Positions 24,736 through 32,686 of a DNA stretch of 64,000 nucleotides are shown here, one piece after another. How positions within the stretch are numbered: position 1 is the stretch's first letter; each line of letters opens with the position of its first letter. Both the position numbers and the translations under genes were made by a program. The stretch comes from Bacteroidota bacterium (GTDB lineage: Bacteria > Bacteroidota > Bacteroidia > Flavobacteriales > Weeksellaceae): positions 1 to 64,000 of the forward strand of contig JAEZYN010000030.1 in assembly GCA_023419095.1 (NCBI GenBank), read 5' to 3'. Below the pieces are notes generated by a model, which worked only from the letters and a program-made list of their open reading frames with translations, was not told the origin of the DNA and did not search any database.

Positions 24736-24802
24736 TGATTTTTAACGTTTTCCACTTCAAAGCGGAGAAGAGTGCAGTAAAGTAATTTCCGATTTGTTTC
24801 CG

Positions 24803-24810
24803 TACTTTTG
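24803..24810 (+). promoter_or_regulatory. -7 element for the ABC-F gene
   Basis: TACTTTTG matches TAnnTTTG, 38 bases upstream of the ATG. Confidence 0.45.
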
Positions 24811-24848
24811 CCGCTCGAAAAATATTCGCTTAAACTGCTCAACAAATT

Positions 24849-26774
24849 ATGCTTTCAGTACAAGGCTTAGGCCTCCATCATTCAGGAAACTATCTTTTTC
24901 AAAATGTAAATTTCACTATTAAAAAAGATGATAAAATCGGTCTCGTCGGAAAAAACGGTGCCGGAAAGTCTACGTTGCTAAAGATGCTTACGGGAGAAAT
25001 AAACTTCTACGAAGGCAACATCGTACCCGAAGGTAATATAACGATAGGTTTCCTGAAACAGGATCTGGATTTTGTGAAAGGCCGAACGGTCTGGAATGAA
25101 ACTTTGCAGGCCTTTGAGCAGATTAATGCGATGAAAAGTGAGTTGGATGAGGTCAATCATCAGCTTACCACGCGCACCGACTATGAAAGTGACGCCTACG
25201 AGAATTTGATCCACAGAATGACGGAGCTGAATGATTTGCTGATGCATCACGATGCCTACAATCTGGAAGGCGATGTAGAGAAAGTGCTGCTTGGTTTGGG
25301 TTTTAAAGCGGATGATTTCCACAAAATTACCGATGAATTTTCGGGCGGTTGGCGAATGCGGATCGAGCTTGCGAAACTTCTTCTTCAGAAAAATGATTTA
25401 ATGCTTCTGGATGAGCCGACCAACCACCTCGACATGGAATCGATCATTTGGCTTGAAGCTTTTCTGAAAGAATATCCGGGCGCCATCGTGCTTGTGAGCC
25501 ACGACAAACAGTTCATGACGTCGGTTTGCAACCGGACTTTTGACATTAATAACAAGAAAGTTGACGATTATAAAGCCAATTACACAAAATACCTTGAATT
25601 AAGTAAAGAGCGTAAAGAAAAACTGACGCAGGCGAAGAAAAACCAGGATGCGGAGATCAAGCAGATGGAAGACAATATCAATCGTTTCCGCGCCAGCGCT
25701 ACCAAGGCATCCTTTGCGCAGTCTTTGATAAAAAAGCTCGAAAAGATTGACCGTATTGAAATTGATAACGAGGACGTTTCGAAATTCAATATCCGCTTTG
25801 TGCAGTCTGTTGTTCCTGGAAAAGTAATTTTTGAGGCTAAAAATTTAGGTAAATCATACGGCAACAAACAGGTGTTCGATAAAGTAGATTTCTTTGTTGA
25901 ACGCGGTGACCGGATTGCTTTGCTTGGCCAGAACGGGCAGGGGAAAACGACTTTAGCAAAAATTCTGTCCGGTGAAATAAAAGATTACACAGGCGAGTGG
26001 AATCTGGGTCACAATGTGAACATCGGCTATTTTGCGCAGAATCAGGAAGAAGTGCTTACCCCAAATAAAACGGTTCTGGAAGAAGCTGAAGATGCGGCTA
26101 CCGAAGAAACCCGCCCACGCGTGCGCGACTTGTTGGGAAGCTTCCTATTCCAGGGTGAAGATGTGCAGAAAAAAACGAAAGTTCTTTCGGGTGGTGAGCG
26201 TAACCGTTTGGCTTTGTGTAAGTTGCTCCTTCGCCCGTTCAATACGTTGATCATGGATGAGCCGACGAACCACCTTGATATCCAGTCGAAAGAAATTATC
26301 AAACTGGCGCTTCAGAAATTTGAAGGGACGCTGATTGTAATTTCCCACGACAGGGAATTTTTACAGGGCTTGAGCGATAAGATATTCGAATTCCGTGACG
26401 GAAGAATGAAAGAATTCCTCGGGGATGTGAATGAATATCTGGAGTTCCGTCAGAAAGAAAGTATCCGTGAAGTTTCGGCAGAAAAATCAAAACTTCAGGA
26501 ATTGCGAAACGAACCTGTGGTTGAAAAACCGGCGGAAAAAGCGCCGGAGAAAAAAGAGGTTTTCGTAAGCAAAGACCAGAAAAACATTCAGAATAAAATA
26601 ATGAAAGTCGAGGAAAAAGTCTCTGAACTCGAACTGAAAATCGAAGGGATGGAAGCCGGATTCGCAAAAGAAAATCCAAGCGAAGAATTAATGCAGCAAT
26701 ATACCGCGAAGAAAGAAGAGCTTGATTTAGCCTTGCAGGAATGGGAGTTTCTGGGAACGCAGTTGCAAGGGTAA
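24849..26774 (+). CDS. ABC-F family ATPase
   Basis: A 641-residue protein with two ABC domains in one chain and no membrane segments, the ABC-F (ribosome-associated) layout. The first domain has GKNGAGKSTLLKML and signature FSGGWRMR, with LMLLDEPTNHLDMES. The second has GQNGQGKTTLAKIL and LSGGERNRLAL, with LIMDEPTNHLDIQS. A lysine- and glutamate-rich linker separates the domains (around 240-300). The C-terminal 80 residues form a coiled coil (KIMKVEEKVSELELKIEG, LMQQYTAKKEELDL), as in the Uup/YheS-type translation factors. The exact subfamily cannot be fixed without alignment. Resistance function is possible but unproven. Confidence 0.9.
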   Translation: MLSVQGLGLHHSGNYLFQNVNFTIKKDDKIGLVGKNGAGKSTLLKMLTGEINFYEGNIVPEGNITIGFLKQDLDFVKGRTVWNETLQAFEQINAMKSELDEVNHQLTTRTDYESDAYENLIHRMTELNDLLMHHDAYNLEGDVEKVLLGLGFKADDFHKITDEFSGGWRMRIELAKLLLQKNDLMLLDEPTNHLDMESIIWLEAFLKEYPGAIVLVSHDKQFMTSVCNRTFDINNKKVDDYKANYTKYLELSKERKEKLTQAKKNQDAEIKQMEDNINRFRASATKASFAQSLIKKLEKIDRIEIDNEDVSKFNIRFVQSVVPGKVIFEAKNLGKSYGNKQVFDKVDFFVERGDRIALLGQNGQGKTTLAKILSGEIKDYTGEWNLGHNVNIGYFAQNQEEVLTPNKTVLEEAEDAATEETRPRVRDLLGSFLFQGEDVQKKTKVLSGGERNRLALCKLLLRPFNTLIMDEPTNHLDIQSKEIIKLALQKFEGTLIVISHDREFLQGLSDKIFEFRDGRMKEFLGDVNEYLEFRQKESIREVSAEKSKLQELRNEPVVEKPAEKAPEKKEVFVSKDQKNIQNKIMKVEEKVSELELKIEGMEAGFAKENPSEELMQQYTAKKEELDLALQEWEFLGTQLQG

Positions 26775-26804
26775 AATGGCGTATATTTAATCTTTTAAAG
26801 AATA

Positions 26805-27629
26805 ATGAAAATAAGTCGTTTACTGCTGCTGTTACTTTTTGTGGTACTGTCTTGCGAGCGCGAGCAAGCTGTTCAGACTCCTCCGGAGGATCCATTAGTG
26901 GCAAAAATAGCCGTCCGTGTTTTGTCGCCGGGTGCGGTGCCTTACAACAATGAAGAATTGACTATAGATTTCTCTTATGACCACCAAAATAAATTAATCA
27001 GACGCACTGGCGGATTTCTACCGATTTCTGGTTCTACGGGTTACAATTATGGCCCTTTTACAAAGTTGCTTGGAACTTCCCTTGCGTACACCGGAAATAA
27101 AGTGGTGGTCGAGAATTTTTCAACTTCCACTGAGTTTACAGTACCGAAAAATACCCGCAACATTACCCTTAACCCTCATCAGCAAATAGAAACCCGCGAA
27201 ATTTCAAATGCAAATGTTTATTTATTCAAACGGGAGACTTACATTTACAAAGGTGGCAAGCTAGACGAGATAGAGACTACATTTCCAAATATGCCCTACG
27301 ATCCTACAGATCCAAATGATTATATATACTCATTCTCGGAAAAATTTTTTTTTAATTCCGCAGGCAACTTAATAAGAACAGAGTATGTGGAATTGCAAGA
27401 TGGCGTGCCTTCACCGCATTATAAGCGTGTAAGACTGTTTGAAAACTTTGATAATTCTTATAATCCATTTAAGCGTTTTACATTGTTGGATGAGTACTTC
27501 TACCGCTCTCTTTCTAAAAATAATTTCAGGACCTACCGTGAGATTCTTACACAGAACGGCTCTTCTACAGCGTCTGTGCAAGAGTGGGAATTTAATTACG
27601 ATTCGGCAGGAAATATCATTATAAATTGA
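26805..27629 (+). CDS. YD-repeat-like hypothetical lipoprotein
   Basis: A 274-residue lipoprotein (KISRLLLLLLFVVLSC, with Cys following the lipobox). The mature part repeats a YD/RHS-like pattern: FSYDHQNKLIRRTGG, FFFNSAGNLIRTEYV and the final EFNYDSAGNIIIN. This points to a beta-rich surface-exposed or periplasmic lipoprotein. No catalytic motif is visible. It starts 31 bases after the ABC-F gene, so the two may share a transcript, though their functions do not appear related. Confidence 0.75.
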   Translation: MKISRLLLLLLFVVLSCEREQAVQTPPEDPLVAKIAVRVLSPGAVPYNNEELTIDFSYDHQNKLIRRTGGFLPISGSTGYNYGPFTKLLGTSLAYTGNKVVVENFSTSTEFTVPKNTRNITLNPHQQIETREISNANVYLFKRETYIYKGGKLDEIETTFPNMPYDPTDPNDYIYSFSEKFFFNSAGNLIRTEYVELQDGVPSPHYKRVRLFENFDNSYNPFKRFTLLDEYFYRSLSKNNFRTYREILTQNGSSTASVQEWEFNYDSAGNIIIN

Positions 27630-27738
27630 TCGGCAAGCTGGCGGCGCTTATGTTTTATTACGCACAATATGTCATTATTGTGCAGTTTTATAAACTTAAA
27701 TAATGCCGTTCCAAGCCCTTAGCTTGCGCGATTTTCCC

Positions 27739-27746
27739 TATATTTG
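27739..27746 (+). promoter_or_regulatory. mvaA: -7 element for the HMG-CoA reductase gene
   Basis: TATATTTG is a perfect TAnnTTTG match, 18 bases before the ATG. Confidence 0.5.
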
Positions 27747-27763
27747 AAGCTTAATCAAATGCT

Positions 27764-29092
27764 ATGAATCATCAGCCGGTAGAAGGTTTCTCCAAACTGT
27801 CGAAGCAGGGAAAAATTGACTGGATCGTCAACGAATATCTGGAAGGAAACTCAGAATACGAAACCGTCCTGAAGCAATACTGGAACGATAATCCTGATCT
27901 TCAGAAACTCCACGAAGAATTTTCCGAGAATACCATTTCCAATTTTTATATGCCTTACGGTATTGCTCCCAACTTTCTCATTGACGGTAAACTGCTGGCG
28001 TTGCCAATGGCCGTGGAAGAAAGTTCAGTGGTGGCTGCGGCCTCAAAAGCTGCGAAATTCTGGATCGATAAAGGAGGCTTCAAGACGACGATTATTAATA
28101 CTAAAAAATTAGGTCACACGCATTTCATTCTGAATGTAGAGCCGCACAAGCTGCAGCATTTTTTTAATTTTAAATTAAAAAAGAAGCTTTTTGAAGCCAC
28201 TGAAGACATCACCAAAAATATGCGCAACCGTGGAGGCGGCATACTAAACATCCGTTTGATCGATAAAACCGCTGACCTGGAAAATTATTTTCAGCTGAAA
28301 GCGAGTTTTGACACCGTAGATTCAATGGGTGCGAATTTCATCAACTCTTGTCTGGAAAAATTCGGCAAAACCCTGCGCGAAGAAGTAGCAAGTGAAGAAG
28401 ATTTCACGCAGGAAGAAAAAGATTCACTGCAGATTGTGATGAATATCCTTTCGAATTTTACGCCAGATTGTATCGTGAGAGCTGAGGTGTCGTGCAAAAT
28501 CGAGGATTTAAAGGACGACAGCGGAATCTCAAATGAAGAATTCGCAACTAAATTTAAACGCGCTGTGACGATCGCAGAGATCGAGCCGTTCCGCGCTACC
28601 ACGCACAACAAAGGAATCATGAACGGCGTGGATGCCGTGGTAATCGCAACCGGAAACGATTTCCGCGCCACAGAGGCCTGTGCACATGCCTACGCAGCAA
28701 AAGACGGAAAATATTCGAGTTTGACGCACTGTACAATTGATAACGGGATTTTTAGGTTCTGGATTGACCTGCCGATTTCGGTTGGCGTTGTTGGTGGTCT
28801 GACAAATCTTCACCCTCTTGTGAAATTCTCACTGGCACTTTTAGGAAAACCTTCCGCGCAGGAACTCATGAGTATTCTGGCGGTTTCAGGTTTAGCACAG
28901 AATTTCGGTGCGCTGCGTTCTTTGGTGACAACCGGCATCCAGAAAGGTCACATGAAGATGCACCTTTTGAATATCCTGAATCAGATGGAGGCGACGGAAG
29001 AGGAGAAAAACCATTTCGTGACTTACTTCAAAGACAAAACGGTGACGCACCATGAGGTGATTTCGGAGTTTAACAAATTGAGAGAAAAATAA
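27764..29092 (+). CDS. mvaA: Hydroxymethylglutaryl-CoA reductase, class II
   Basis: A 442-residue class II HMG-CoA reductase, interconverting HMG-CoA and mevalonate in the mevalonate pathway. The start region EGFSKLSKQGKIDWIV matches the class II family. Substrate-binding segments follow in IAPNFLIDGKLLALPMAVEESSVVAAASKAAKFW and the catalytic region ATGNDFRATEACAHAYA; the motif usually seen as DAMGMN reads DSMGANFINSC. In Bacteroidota this class II enzyme serves biosynthesis even though automated names often call it degradative. The GHMP kinase at 0.6 kb is a probable later enzyme of the same pathway. The gene is not in an operon with it. Confidence 0.92.
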   Translation: MNHQPVEGFSKLSKQGKIDWIVNEYLEGNSEYETVLKQYWNDNPDLQKLHEEFSENTISNFYMPYGIAPNFLIDGKLLALPMAVEESSVVAAASKAAKFWIDKGGFKTTIINTKKLGHTHFILNVEPHKLQHFFNFKLKKKLFEATEDITKNMRNRGGGILNIRLIDKTADLENYFQLKASFDTVDSMGANFINSCLEKFGKTLREEVASEEDFTQEEKDSLQIVMNILSNFTPDCIVRAEVSCKIEDLKDDSGISNEEFATKFKRAVTIAEIEPFRATTHNKGIMNGVDAVVIATGNDFRATEACAHAYAAKDGKYSSLTHCTIDNGIFRFWIDLPISVGVVGGLTNLHPLVKFSLALLGKPSAQELMSILAVSGLAQNFGALRSLVTTGIQKGHMKMHLLNILNQMEATEEEKNHFVTYFKDKTVTHHEVISEFNKLREK

Positions 29093-29099
29093 TATAGTC

Positions 29100-29401
29100 A
29101 TGAAGATATGTGTGGTAGCTGAGGGATCTGAAGAAAATCTTGATTTGCTATTGCAGATAGCAAAAAAGTTTGACATCAAAATATCGAGGCCTCGTCAAAG
29201 TTCACCTGGCGCCAGAACCACAGTTGGGCATCAGGGAAATGCATATTTGCCTTGGAGTTCAGAGGATGATGAACAACTTGAAATCCTATATTATTGTGGG
29301 AAAACGTGAAAGAACTCAGTGAGATTTTTGGGCGTAATGAAGGTGCTATCCGTTCCCGAATTAAAAAGCTTGAATTAGTAGAAAAATACGGTAAAAAATG
29401 A
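29100..29401 (+). pseudogene. Frameshifted small gene with a Myb/SANT-like HTH C-terminus
   Basis: The first frame reads 69 residues and stops at a TGA right after LEILYYCGKT. In the next frame, with no gap, the codons GTG AAA GAA read VKELSEIFGRNEGAIRSRIKKLELVEKYGKK. One extra A in the A4 run at 29301-29304 would join them into a 100-residue protein ending W-x-x-E-D-D-E-Q-L ... G-K-N-V-K-E-L-S-E-I-F-G-R. That tail is the common DNA-binding motif with a helix-turn-helix (KELSEIFGRNEGAIRSRIKKL). So this is either a real pseudogene or a one-base homopolymer sequencing error. It lies 8 bases after mvaA. Confidence 0.8.
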
Positions 29402-29408
29402 ATCAATT

Positions 29409-29579
29409 ATGTTCGGATTAATTTTATCAGTGGCGATTTTAGCTTTTGGGATTTTTCTCAAAATGACCCAAAATCCAGGCTTTGCGCGCTCAAAACGGAT
29501 GGCGTGGCTGCTGATTGCAACCGGCATCATCACGCTCATCGGCAGAATATTTATAATGTATCAAAAAGGAGAATTTTAA
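29409..29579 (+). CDS. Very small membrane protein
   Basis: A 56-residue open frame, starting ATG at 29409, with two hydrophobic stretches (FGLILSVAILAFGIFLKM and WLLIATGIITLIGRIFIMY) separated by a short basic loop. It fits exactly between the frameshifted HTH gene and the DUF423 gene, with gaps of 7 and 3 bases. Tight packing and the balanced hydrophobic layout argue that it is real. No known family is recognised. Confidence 0.6.
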   Translation: MFGLILSVAILAFGIFLKMTQNPGFARSKRMAWLLIATGIITLIGRIFIMYQKGEF

Positions 29580-29582
29580 AAC

Positions 29583-29969
29583 ATGAAAACATTCACATTG
29601 GTTGTAGGTGCCGTTTACGGACTGCTTTCGGTAATATTAGGCGCTTTTGGTGCGCATGCTTTGAAAAAAGTGTTGTCTGTGGAAAAACTCACCAGTTTTG
29701 AGACCGGCGTGCGCTATCAAATGTATTCAGCGCTGTTTTTATTAATCGTGGGATATATTTTGAAATTCGAGACGCCAGCTGAAAAATGGATTTCGATTTT
29801 GATGATTGCCGGAACCTTTATCTTTTCATTCAGCATTTATCTCTTGGCGTTCAACGGAGTAAATGGTTTAAACTTCAAGTTTCTTGGACCGATCACACCG
29901 CTGGGTGGCCTGATGATGATTATTTCATGGGCGATGCTGATTTTTTATTTCCTGCGGACAAAGATCTGA
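29583..29969 (+). CDS. DUF423 family membrane protein
   Basis: A 128-residue protein with four predicted membrane helices and the family pattern: GAVYGLLSVILGAFGAHALKK, a middle FETGVRYQMYSALFLLIVG and the ending FLGPITPLGGLMMIISWAML. The H-A-L-K-K and Y-Q-M-Y segments are typical of DUF423 (YgdD-like). The molecular function is unknown. It follows the 56-residue membrane protein by three bases, so both are likely co-translated. Confidence 0.88.
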   Translation: MKTFTLVVGAVYGLLSVILGAFGAHALKKVLSVEKLTSFETGVRYQMYSALFLLIVGYILKFETPAEKWISILMIAGTFIFSFSIYLLAFNGVNGLNFKFLGPITPLGGLMMIISWAMLIFYFLRTKI

Positions 29970-30005
29970 TCTTTTTGAAGACAGGATATCAAAAAGGCGG
30001 TTACT

Positions 30006-30374
30006 ATGCATAAAAAACGCGTTCTGATTCTTGAAACTGAGATAGCAGTATCCAGTGTATTGGCGTCAATTTTAAAGGATGAGGGATATCAGTGTATAGT
30101 CCGGGAGACTTCCCAGGGACTGCCGGAACTATTGTTGCAGTTTCGTCCCGCAGGGATATTGATAGCAAGAAGAATTCCTGAACTTGGCGTGGTTAAAGCA
30201 ATAGAATTAATTCGAAGGAGCCCTTTCGGCAGGCATACCGCAATTATTTATTTAACTACTTCGGGTTCAAGCATTGGCGAAGCAAGATCAGCTGGTGCTA
30301 ATGTCACAATTTTCAAACCGATAGATATAAATAAGCTGCTTTTTACTTTGGGAAATTTCACAAATTTAAACTAA
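30006..30374 (+). CDS. Stand-alone receiver-like domain lacking the phosphoacceptor Asp
   Basis: A 122-residue single-domain protein with the CheY fold: VLILETEIAVSSVLASILKDEGYQ, LLLQFRPAGILIARRIPELGVVKAIELIRR and AGANVTIFKPIDINKLL. The acidic pair at the start reads ETE in place of the usual D-D/E, and the phosphoacceptor position in the strand GILIARRIP holds Ala where Asp is expected. The lysine of the F-K-P motif is kept. By known CheY behaviour it should not be phosphorylated in the normal way and would act as a pseudo-receiver. No output domain or kinase gene is near. Confidence 0.75.
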   Translation: MHKKRVLILETEIAVSSVLASILKDEGYQCIVRETSQGLPELLLQFRPAGILIARRIPELGVVKAIELIRRSPFGRHTAIIYLTTSGSSIGEARSAGANVTIFKPIDINKLLFTLGNFTNLN

Positions 30375-30379
30375 ACCAC

Positions 30380-30637
30380 ATGTTTTTCATCTTCGGCTAC
30401 AACAAAAAACCGGTGGGCAGGGAGACGCGAAGCATCCGCAAGAATGGCTTGAGTGTAAACGCAGTCGTGACTGTTTACAAAACGTACATTGAACTGTTTT
30501 TTATTCCGCTCATTCCGCTTGGGAAACGCTACAGCATATACATTCCGCATACAGACGAGTATTACGAGCAGAGTTTCCGCTCCACGATTCCGGAAGAATA
30601 TATGGAGGTTTGCAAAGATGTCGGCAGACTGTACTGA
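30380..30637 (+). CDS. Zinc-ribbon-15-like small protein without zinc ligands
   Basis: An 85-residue protein with the layout of the small zinc-ribbon family that starts FIFG and contains FFIPLIPLGKRY. In relatives the ribbon Cys pairs sit before and after that segment. Here the second pair position reads IPHTDEYYE and the first reads KNGLSVNAV, so the four cysteines are absent and only one Cys remains (near the C-terminus). It starts 6 bases after the receiver-like gene. If the family assignment is right, the fold must be held without metal. Confidence 0.6.
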   Translation: MFFIFGYNKKPVGRETRSIRKNGLSVNAVVTVYKTYIELFFIPLIPLGKRYSIYIPHTDEYYEQSFRSTIPEEYMEVCKDVGRLY

Positions 30638-30654
30638 GCGATTTCTGTAGTTTT

Positions 30655-30780
30655 TTATAAACGGCTTTGGTTTCAGCGCGAACCTGCGCCCCGGGTTGAA
30701 CGGCCTGTCTGAGCTCTTTTTCTGCGCCGCGCGCCGCGGCGCAGAAAAAAGCGAGTAGTGAAAGCCGGAAATGGCGCCCA
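30655..30780. repeat. Intergenic palindromic repeat, family 1 (copy 2)
   Basis: A 15-bp perfect stem, T5CTGCGCCGCG with CGCGGCGCAGA5 around the loop CGC (30717-30749). It is flanked by GAGCTC on the left and AGCGA on the right, the same flanks (inverted) as the repeat at 4162-4205. It fills most of the 290-base gap between the small zinc-ribbon-like gene and sucC. It has no coding content. Confidence 0.7.
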
Positions 30781-30881
30781 AATTTACTGGAACTCCGCAA
30801 AAACACATGCCGTAAAGCGCCAAAAACCAAGTGCAGTGCAAACTTAATTGCTTCAGCACTTCCTACTTACTCCTTTTTTCT

Positions 30882-30889
30882 TAAATTTG
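30882..30889 (+). promoter_or_regulatory. sucC: -7 element for sucC
   Basis: TAAATTTG matches TAnnTTTG, 38 bases upstream of the ATG. Confidence 0.5.
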
Positions 30890-30927
30890 TAAATCTTTAA
30901 AAAAAACAATAAATTTAATTCAATAGT

Positions 30928-32124
30928 ATGAATCTTCACGAGTATCAGTCAAAAGAGATTTTAGCAAAATATGGCGTTAATATTCAGCGCGGTTTTGTGG
31001 CAAACAATGTGGAAGAAGCCGCAGAAGCAGCTGAAAAACTCAAGGAATTAACCGGCGGTGCCGAAGGATGGGTGGTAAAAGCTCAGGTGCACGCAGGTGG
31101 ACGCGGAAAAGGCGGTGGCGTGAAGTTTTCACCGAACTTGGATAAACTGAAAGAAAACGCACAGAACATCATCGGTATGCAGCTTGTGACTCCACAAACT
31201 TCTGCTGAAGGTAAGAAAGTACACAGCGTACTGGTTGCTGAAGATGTATACTACCCGGGCGAAACTGAAACGAAGGAATTCTACGTTTCTATCCTTTTGG
31301 ACAGAGCTTTGGGCAAAAACACGGTAGTTTACTCTACTGAAGGTGGTATGGATATCGAGCATGTTGCCGAAGTTACTCCGCACCTTATCCACAAAGAAGT
31401 GATTGATCCTACGGTAGGTCTTCAGGGCTTCCAGGCGCGTAAAATCGCTTTCAACTTAGGTTTGGAAGGTAACGCGTTCAAGGATTTTACCAAATTCATT
31501 ACTTCGCTTTACAACGCATACGTCGGTATCGATGCGTCACTTTTCGAAATCAATCCGGTACTGAAAACTTCGGACAACAAAATCATCGCTGTTGATGCGA
31601 AAGTTACTTTGGATGGTAACGCACTTTTCCGCCACAAAGATCTGGCTGCGCTTAGAGATACGCGCGAAGAAGATCCGGCAGACGTAGAAGCCGGTGAAGC
31701 CGGTCTGAACTTCGTGAAACTTGACGGTGACGTTGCCTGTATGGTAAACGGTGCCGGTCTTGCCATGGCGACGATGGACATCATCAAACTTTCCGGCGGT
31801 AACCCGGCCAACTTCCTTGACGTGGGTGGAACTGCCGATGCAGAGCGTGTCCAGAAAGCTTTCGGTATCATCCTGAAAGATCCGAACGTAAAAGCAATCC
31901 TTATCAATATTTTTGGAGGAATCGTACGTTGCGACCGTGTTGCACAGGGTGTAGTAGATGCTTACAACGCAATGGGCAGCCTTCCGGTGCCGCTTATCGT
32001 GCGTCTGCAGGGAACCAACGCTGTGGAAGCAAAACAACTGATCGACAACTCTGGTTTGCCGGTGCATTCTGCAATTACGCTTGAGGAAGCTGCGAACAAA
32101 GTAAAAGAAGTTTTAGGACACTAA
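30928..32124 (+). CDS. sucC: Succinyl-CoA synthetase, beta subunit (ADP-forming)
   Basis: The 398-residue beta subunit of succinyl-CoA synthetase, a TCA cycle enzyme making ATP from succinyl-CoA. It begins MNLHEYQSKEILAKYG (ATP-grasp domain, with GGRGKGGGVKFS as the glycine loop) and ends with the CoA-ligase domain motif NIFGGIVRCDRVAQG. The length is normal. The alpha subunit gene sucD is not adjacent; a terminator, a repeat and rnpB follow, so sucD must be elsewhere, which is common in Bacteroidota. Confidence 0.97.
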   Translation: MNLHEYQSKEILAKYGVNIQRGFVANNVEEAAEAAEKLKELTGGAEGWVVKAQVHAGGRGKGGGVKFSPNLDKLKENAQNIIGMQLVTPQTSAEGKKVHSVLVAEDVYYPGETETKEFYVSILLDRALGKNTVVYSTEGGMDIEHVAEVTPHLIHKEVIDPTVGLQGFQARKIAFNLGLEGNAFKDFTKFITSLYNAYVGIDASLFEINPVLKTSDNKIIAVDAKVTLDGNALFRHKDLAALRDTREEDPADVEAGEAGLNFVKLDGDVACMVNGAGLAMATMDIIKLSGGNPANFLDVGGTADAERVQKAFGIILKDPNVKAILINIFGGIVRCDRVAQGVVDAYNAMGSLPVPLIVRLQGTNAVEAKQLIDNSGLPVHSAITLEEAANKVKEVLGH

Positions 32125-32146
32125 ATTTTTAGTTTAGGATAAAAGC

Positions 32147-32180
32147 ATCCGTTCAATTTTTATTGAGCGGATTTTTTTTT
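32147..32180 (+). terminator. Intrinsic terminator after sucC
   Basis: An 11-bp stem (ATCCGTTCAAT with ATTGAGCGGAT, one G-U pair) around a TTTT loop, followed by nine T residues. Confidence 0.88.
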
Positions 32181-32262
32181 GGAGCTGTTTCCGGCTCTCC
32201 ACTGTATCTTTTTCTCCTCGTTCCTCGTCAAAAAAGGATGCCGTTGCGATCCGGGCTACGTG
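32181..32262. repeat. Intergenic repeat, family 2 (copy 1)
   Basis: It shares a bipartite layout with the elements at 42.6 and 48.7 kb: a left motif near CTCTCCACTGTATC, a T run, a variable middle, an A run, then a right motif GGATGCCGTTGCGATC. The variable middle has no clear palindrome here, unlike the other two copies. It lies between the sucC terminator and the rnpB promoter and seems to be non-coding. Confidence 0.6.
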
Positions 32263-32295
32263 CCCCGAACTACCCCAACTTTTTTACAAAAAGAC

Positions 32296-32303
32296 TATCT
32301 TTG
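32296..32303 (+). promoter_or_regulatory. rnpB: -7 element for rnpB
   Basis: TATCTTTG is a perfect TAnnTTTG match, 5 bases upstream of the first base of the P1 helix, so transcription should start almost exactly at the RNA 5' end. Confidence 0.65.
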
Positions 32304-32307
32304 CCCT

Positions 32308-32637
32308 CCACAAGAAGAACGGCCTGTTGATTCCAATTTATTTGGGGTAGGAAAGTCCGGACACCACAGAGCAGCAAAGCGGGTAACGCCCGCCGGTCGC
32401 GAGATGAGGACCAGTGCAACAGAAAGGATGTATATTAATTTATAGTGAAATCAGGTAAACTCTTTGCGGTGCAATGTTAAGTATATCGGATTTCCCGGTT
32501 CGCCGGGATAGGAGTGGCTCGCTCCAAAAACCGAGGGGTAAGCAGCTAAAGTTTTGCAGCAATGTTAAACGCAGATAAATAACAGGCACTTTCGCTTCGG
32601 CGAATTTACAGAATCCGGCTTACAGTTTTTCTTGTGG
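32308..32637 (+). ncRNA. rnpB: RNase P RNA (type A-like)
   Basis: The catalytic RNA of RNase P. The 5' end CCACAAGAA pairs with TTCTTGTGG at the 3' end (P1 helix). The conserved core AGGAAAGTCCGGACACCACAGAGCA, broken up, is present at 32349-32373, with GCAACAGAAAG near 32416-32426 and ACAGAATCCGGCTTAC near the 3' end. The length (about 330 bases) is normal for Bacteroidota. It processes tRNA 5' ends with RnpA, which is not in this window. Confidence 0.95.
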
Positions 32638-32652
32638 TTTTTAATAGAAAAC

Positions 32653-32682
32653 AAAAAGCAGAAATTTAGGTTTCTGCTTTTC
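32653..32682. terminator. Bidirectional terminator between rnpB and the PPK2 gene
   Basis: AGCAGAAA pairs with TTTCTGCT around TTTAGG, with an A run on one side and a T run on the other, so it can serve the converging transcripts. Confidence 0.8.
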
Positions 32683-32686
32683 TTAT

